Shown here piece by piece: positions 20,079-20,877 of a stretch of 20,877 nt of DNA. The stretch's first letter is position 1, and every line of letters begins with the position of its first letter. The notes under the pieces are model-generated. The model did no database searches. It worked only from the letters and a program-made list of their open reading frames with translations, and was not told the origin of the DNA. Source of the stretch: a virus; the IMG/VR virus record IMGVR_UViG_3300032523_000302, positions 1 through 20,877 of that record. One strand, 5' to 3'. The translations under genes were made by a program, and so were the position numbers.

Positions 20079-20655
20079 GAAAACTACGTACATTAATACA
20101 GAGCTCGATTACAATCTTGCATTTTTTGCAGGGGTGTATAAAATTAATAACTCAGTAAGCGGAAAGTCTTATATTGGATCATCTATTAGCTTATATAAAA
20201 GATTATCTGAGCATTTTGAAAAACTTAGAAAAGGAATTCATAAAAATCCTCATTTACAATCCTCGTATTTAAAATATGGGAATGTATTTAATTTTGAGAT
20301 TTTAAAAATTTGTAAACCTGAAGAAGTTTTTCAAACTGAGCAGTATTATTTGGATACAATAAAACCTGAGTATAATATAAATAAAAGGGCTACAGGTAGA
20401 CATGGTTCAATGAGAAGAGAAACAATTGAAAAAAGAAGTTTATCTCAATCTAAACCTGTTGAGCAATATGATGAAAATGGTAAATTGATTGCTGAATTTA
20501 AAAGCATAACGGAAGTTTTTGAAAAGTTTAATATTAAAAAAACTGGTGCAATAGTTGATCACTTAAAAGGTAAACAAAGAATTTTTCAAGGATATTTCTG
20601 GTGCTATAAAGGAGGATTACCTTTAATAAGAAAAAAAAGAAACAGATGGCAATAA
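20065..20655 (+). CDS. GIY-YIG homing endonuclease with NUMOD1-type domain
   Basis: 196 residues from ATG 20065. GIY-YIG core: GVYKI (23-27), YIGSS (36-40), the conserved Arg in KRLSEH (about 46) and Glu in FQTEQYYLD (92), followed by KPEYNINKRATGRHGS. A C-terminal segment KPVEQYDENGKLIAEFKSI, then KGKQRIFQGYFWCY, is a NUMOD1/IENR1-type DNA-binding module. The gene is markedly AT-rich compared with neighbours, pointing to horizontal entry. Its first 18 residues (MAAPKKTTYINTELDYNL) resemble those of the following gene, which suggests insertion at that gene's 5' end. Such enzymes cleave unoccupied sites to spread. Confidence 0.88.
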   Translation: MAAPKKTTYINTELDYNLAFFAGVYKINNSVSGKSYIGSSISLYKRLSEHFEKLRKGIHKNPHLQSSYLKYGNVFNFEILKICKPEEVFQTEQYYLDTIKPEYNINKRATGRHGSMRRETIEKRSLSQSKPVEQYDENGKLIAEFKSITEVFEKFNIKKTGAIVDHLKGKQRIFQGYFWCYKGGLPLIRKKRNRWQ

Positions 20656-20877
20656 GAAAAAGAGAAACTTTTATATCCGTTGAACTGGATTGGGCTGAAC
20701 AACAGCTTGCTTCATGGAAGGAATATGTTGATGCCAATCCTCTGCATAAGCTTACAGATAGGATAGAATGGAAACCTACAGCTAGGGGTGGAATGTTACC
20801 TATGGTGATTGCTAGCATTGAGAGTCAGGGTAAGTTTATTCAGGAGACAATGAAGAACTATCTTGCCTTATTAGAAG
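20646..20877 (+). CDS. Conserved phage protein upstream of terminase (partial)
   Basis: Starts at ATG 20646, 10 bases inside the end of the endonuclease gene, and runs off the right edge after 77 codons. MAIRKRETFISVELDWAEQQ, then LASWKEYVDANPLHKLTDRI and MVIASIESQGKFIQETMK, match a Bacteroidetes phage protein type that I recall lying just ahead of the terminase large subunit; a small-terminase role is possible but unproven. Helical and charged. Its N-terminus is partly duplicated at the start of the GIY-YIG gene. Confidence 0.7.
   Translation, partial: MAIRKRETFISVELDWAEQQLASWKEYVDANPLHKLTDRIEWKPTARGGMLPMVIASIESQGKFIQETMKNYLALLE

Noticed and set aside
1-20877. CRISPR array or diversity-generating retroelement
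   Set aside because: No regularly spaced repeat-spacer units and no reverse transcriptase or template/variable repeat pair are visible.

Overview
The window looks like part of a double-stranded DNA phage genome infecting a Bacteroidetes host, most like the crAss-like phages (Crassvirales). The phage call rests on a complete viral replication set in one leftward block: a uracil-DNA glycosylase fold protein, a TOPRIM primase, a gp32-like ssDNA-binding protein, an AAA ATPase, an SF2 helicase, a DnaB-type helicase and a family B DNA polymerase. Around it are many tiny overlapping ORFs. The host call rests on a promoter at 18387-18419 that matches the Bacteroidetes -33 TTTG / -7 TAnnTTTG consensus, and on several small protein families I associate with Bacteroidetes phages. 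TAA, TAG and TGA all end genes, so there is no sign of the stop-codon reassignment seen in some crAss-like phages.

Layout. From 1 to about 10.7 kb, genes read leftward and encode DNA replication, recombination and repair, mostly with ATGA stop/start overlaps that imply translational coupling. From 10.7 to 16.8 kb the same strand carries about twenty small genes (42-169 codons), mostly of unknown function and several with membrane segments. This stretch is interrupted by a structured RNA-like segment (13.2-13.34 kb) and a probable homing-endonuclease-type insertion (13.6-14.15 kb). From 16.8 to 18.4 kb the DNA is gene-poor and rich in hairpins and terminators. It holds a candidate structured RNA, one probably frame-broken small gene, and one leftward gene of 132 residues. 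From 18.44 kb to the right end the direction flips. A winged-helix protein, an HU/IHF-like protein, a zinc-ribbon protein, several small proteins and a GIY-YIG homing endonuclease lead into a truncated gene that I believe precedes the terminase/structural module.

Main points of interest: a UDG whose catalytic aspartate position is cysteine; two small genes that each appear broken by one missing base in a homopolymer (6231-6234 and 17409-17412), or else use -1 frameshifting; a roughly 370-nt non-coding segment between two leftward terminators with strong secondary structure; an RNA-like element with a tRNA-Gln(CUG)-like anticodon arm but no cloverleaf; and a GIY-YIG endonuclease whose N-terminus copies the N-terminus of the next gene. 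All family assignments come from reading motifs by eye; no searches were run.
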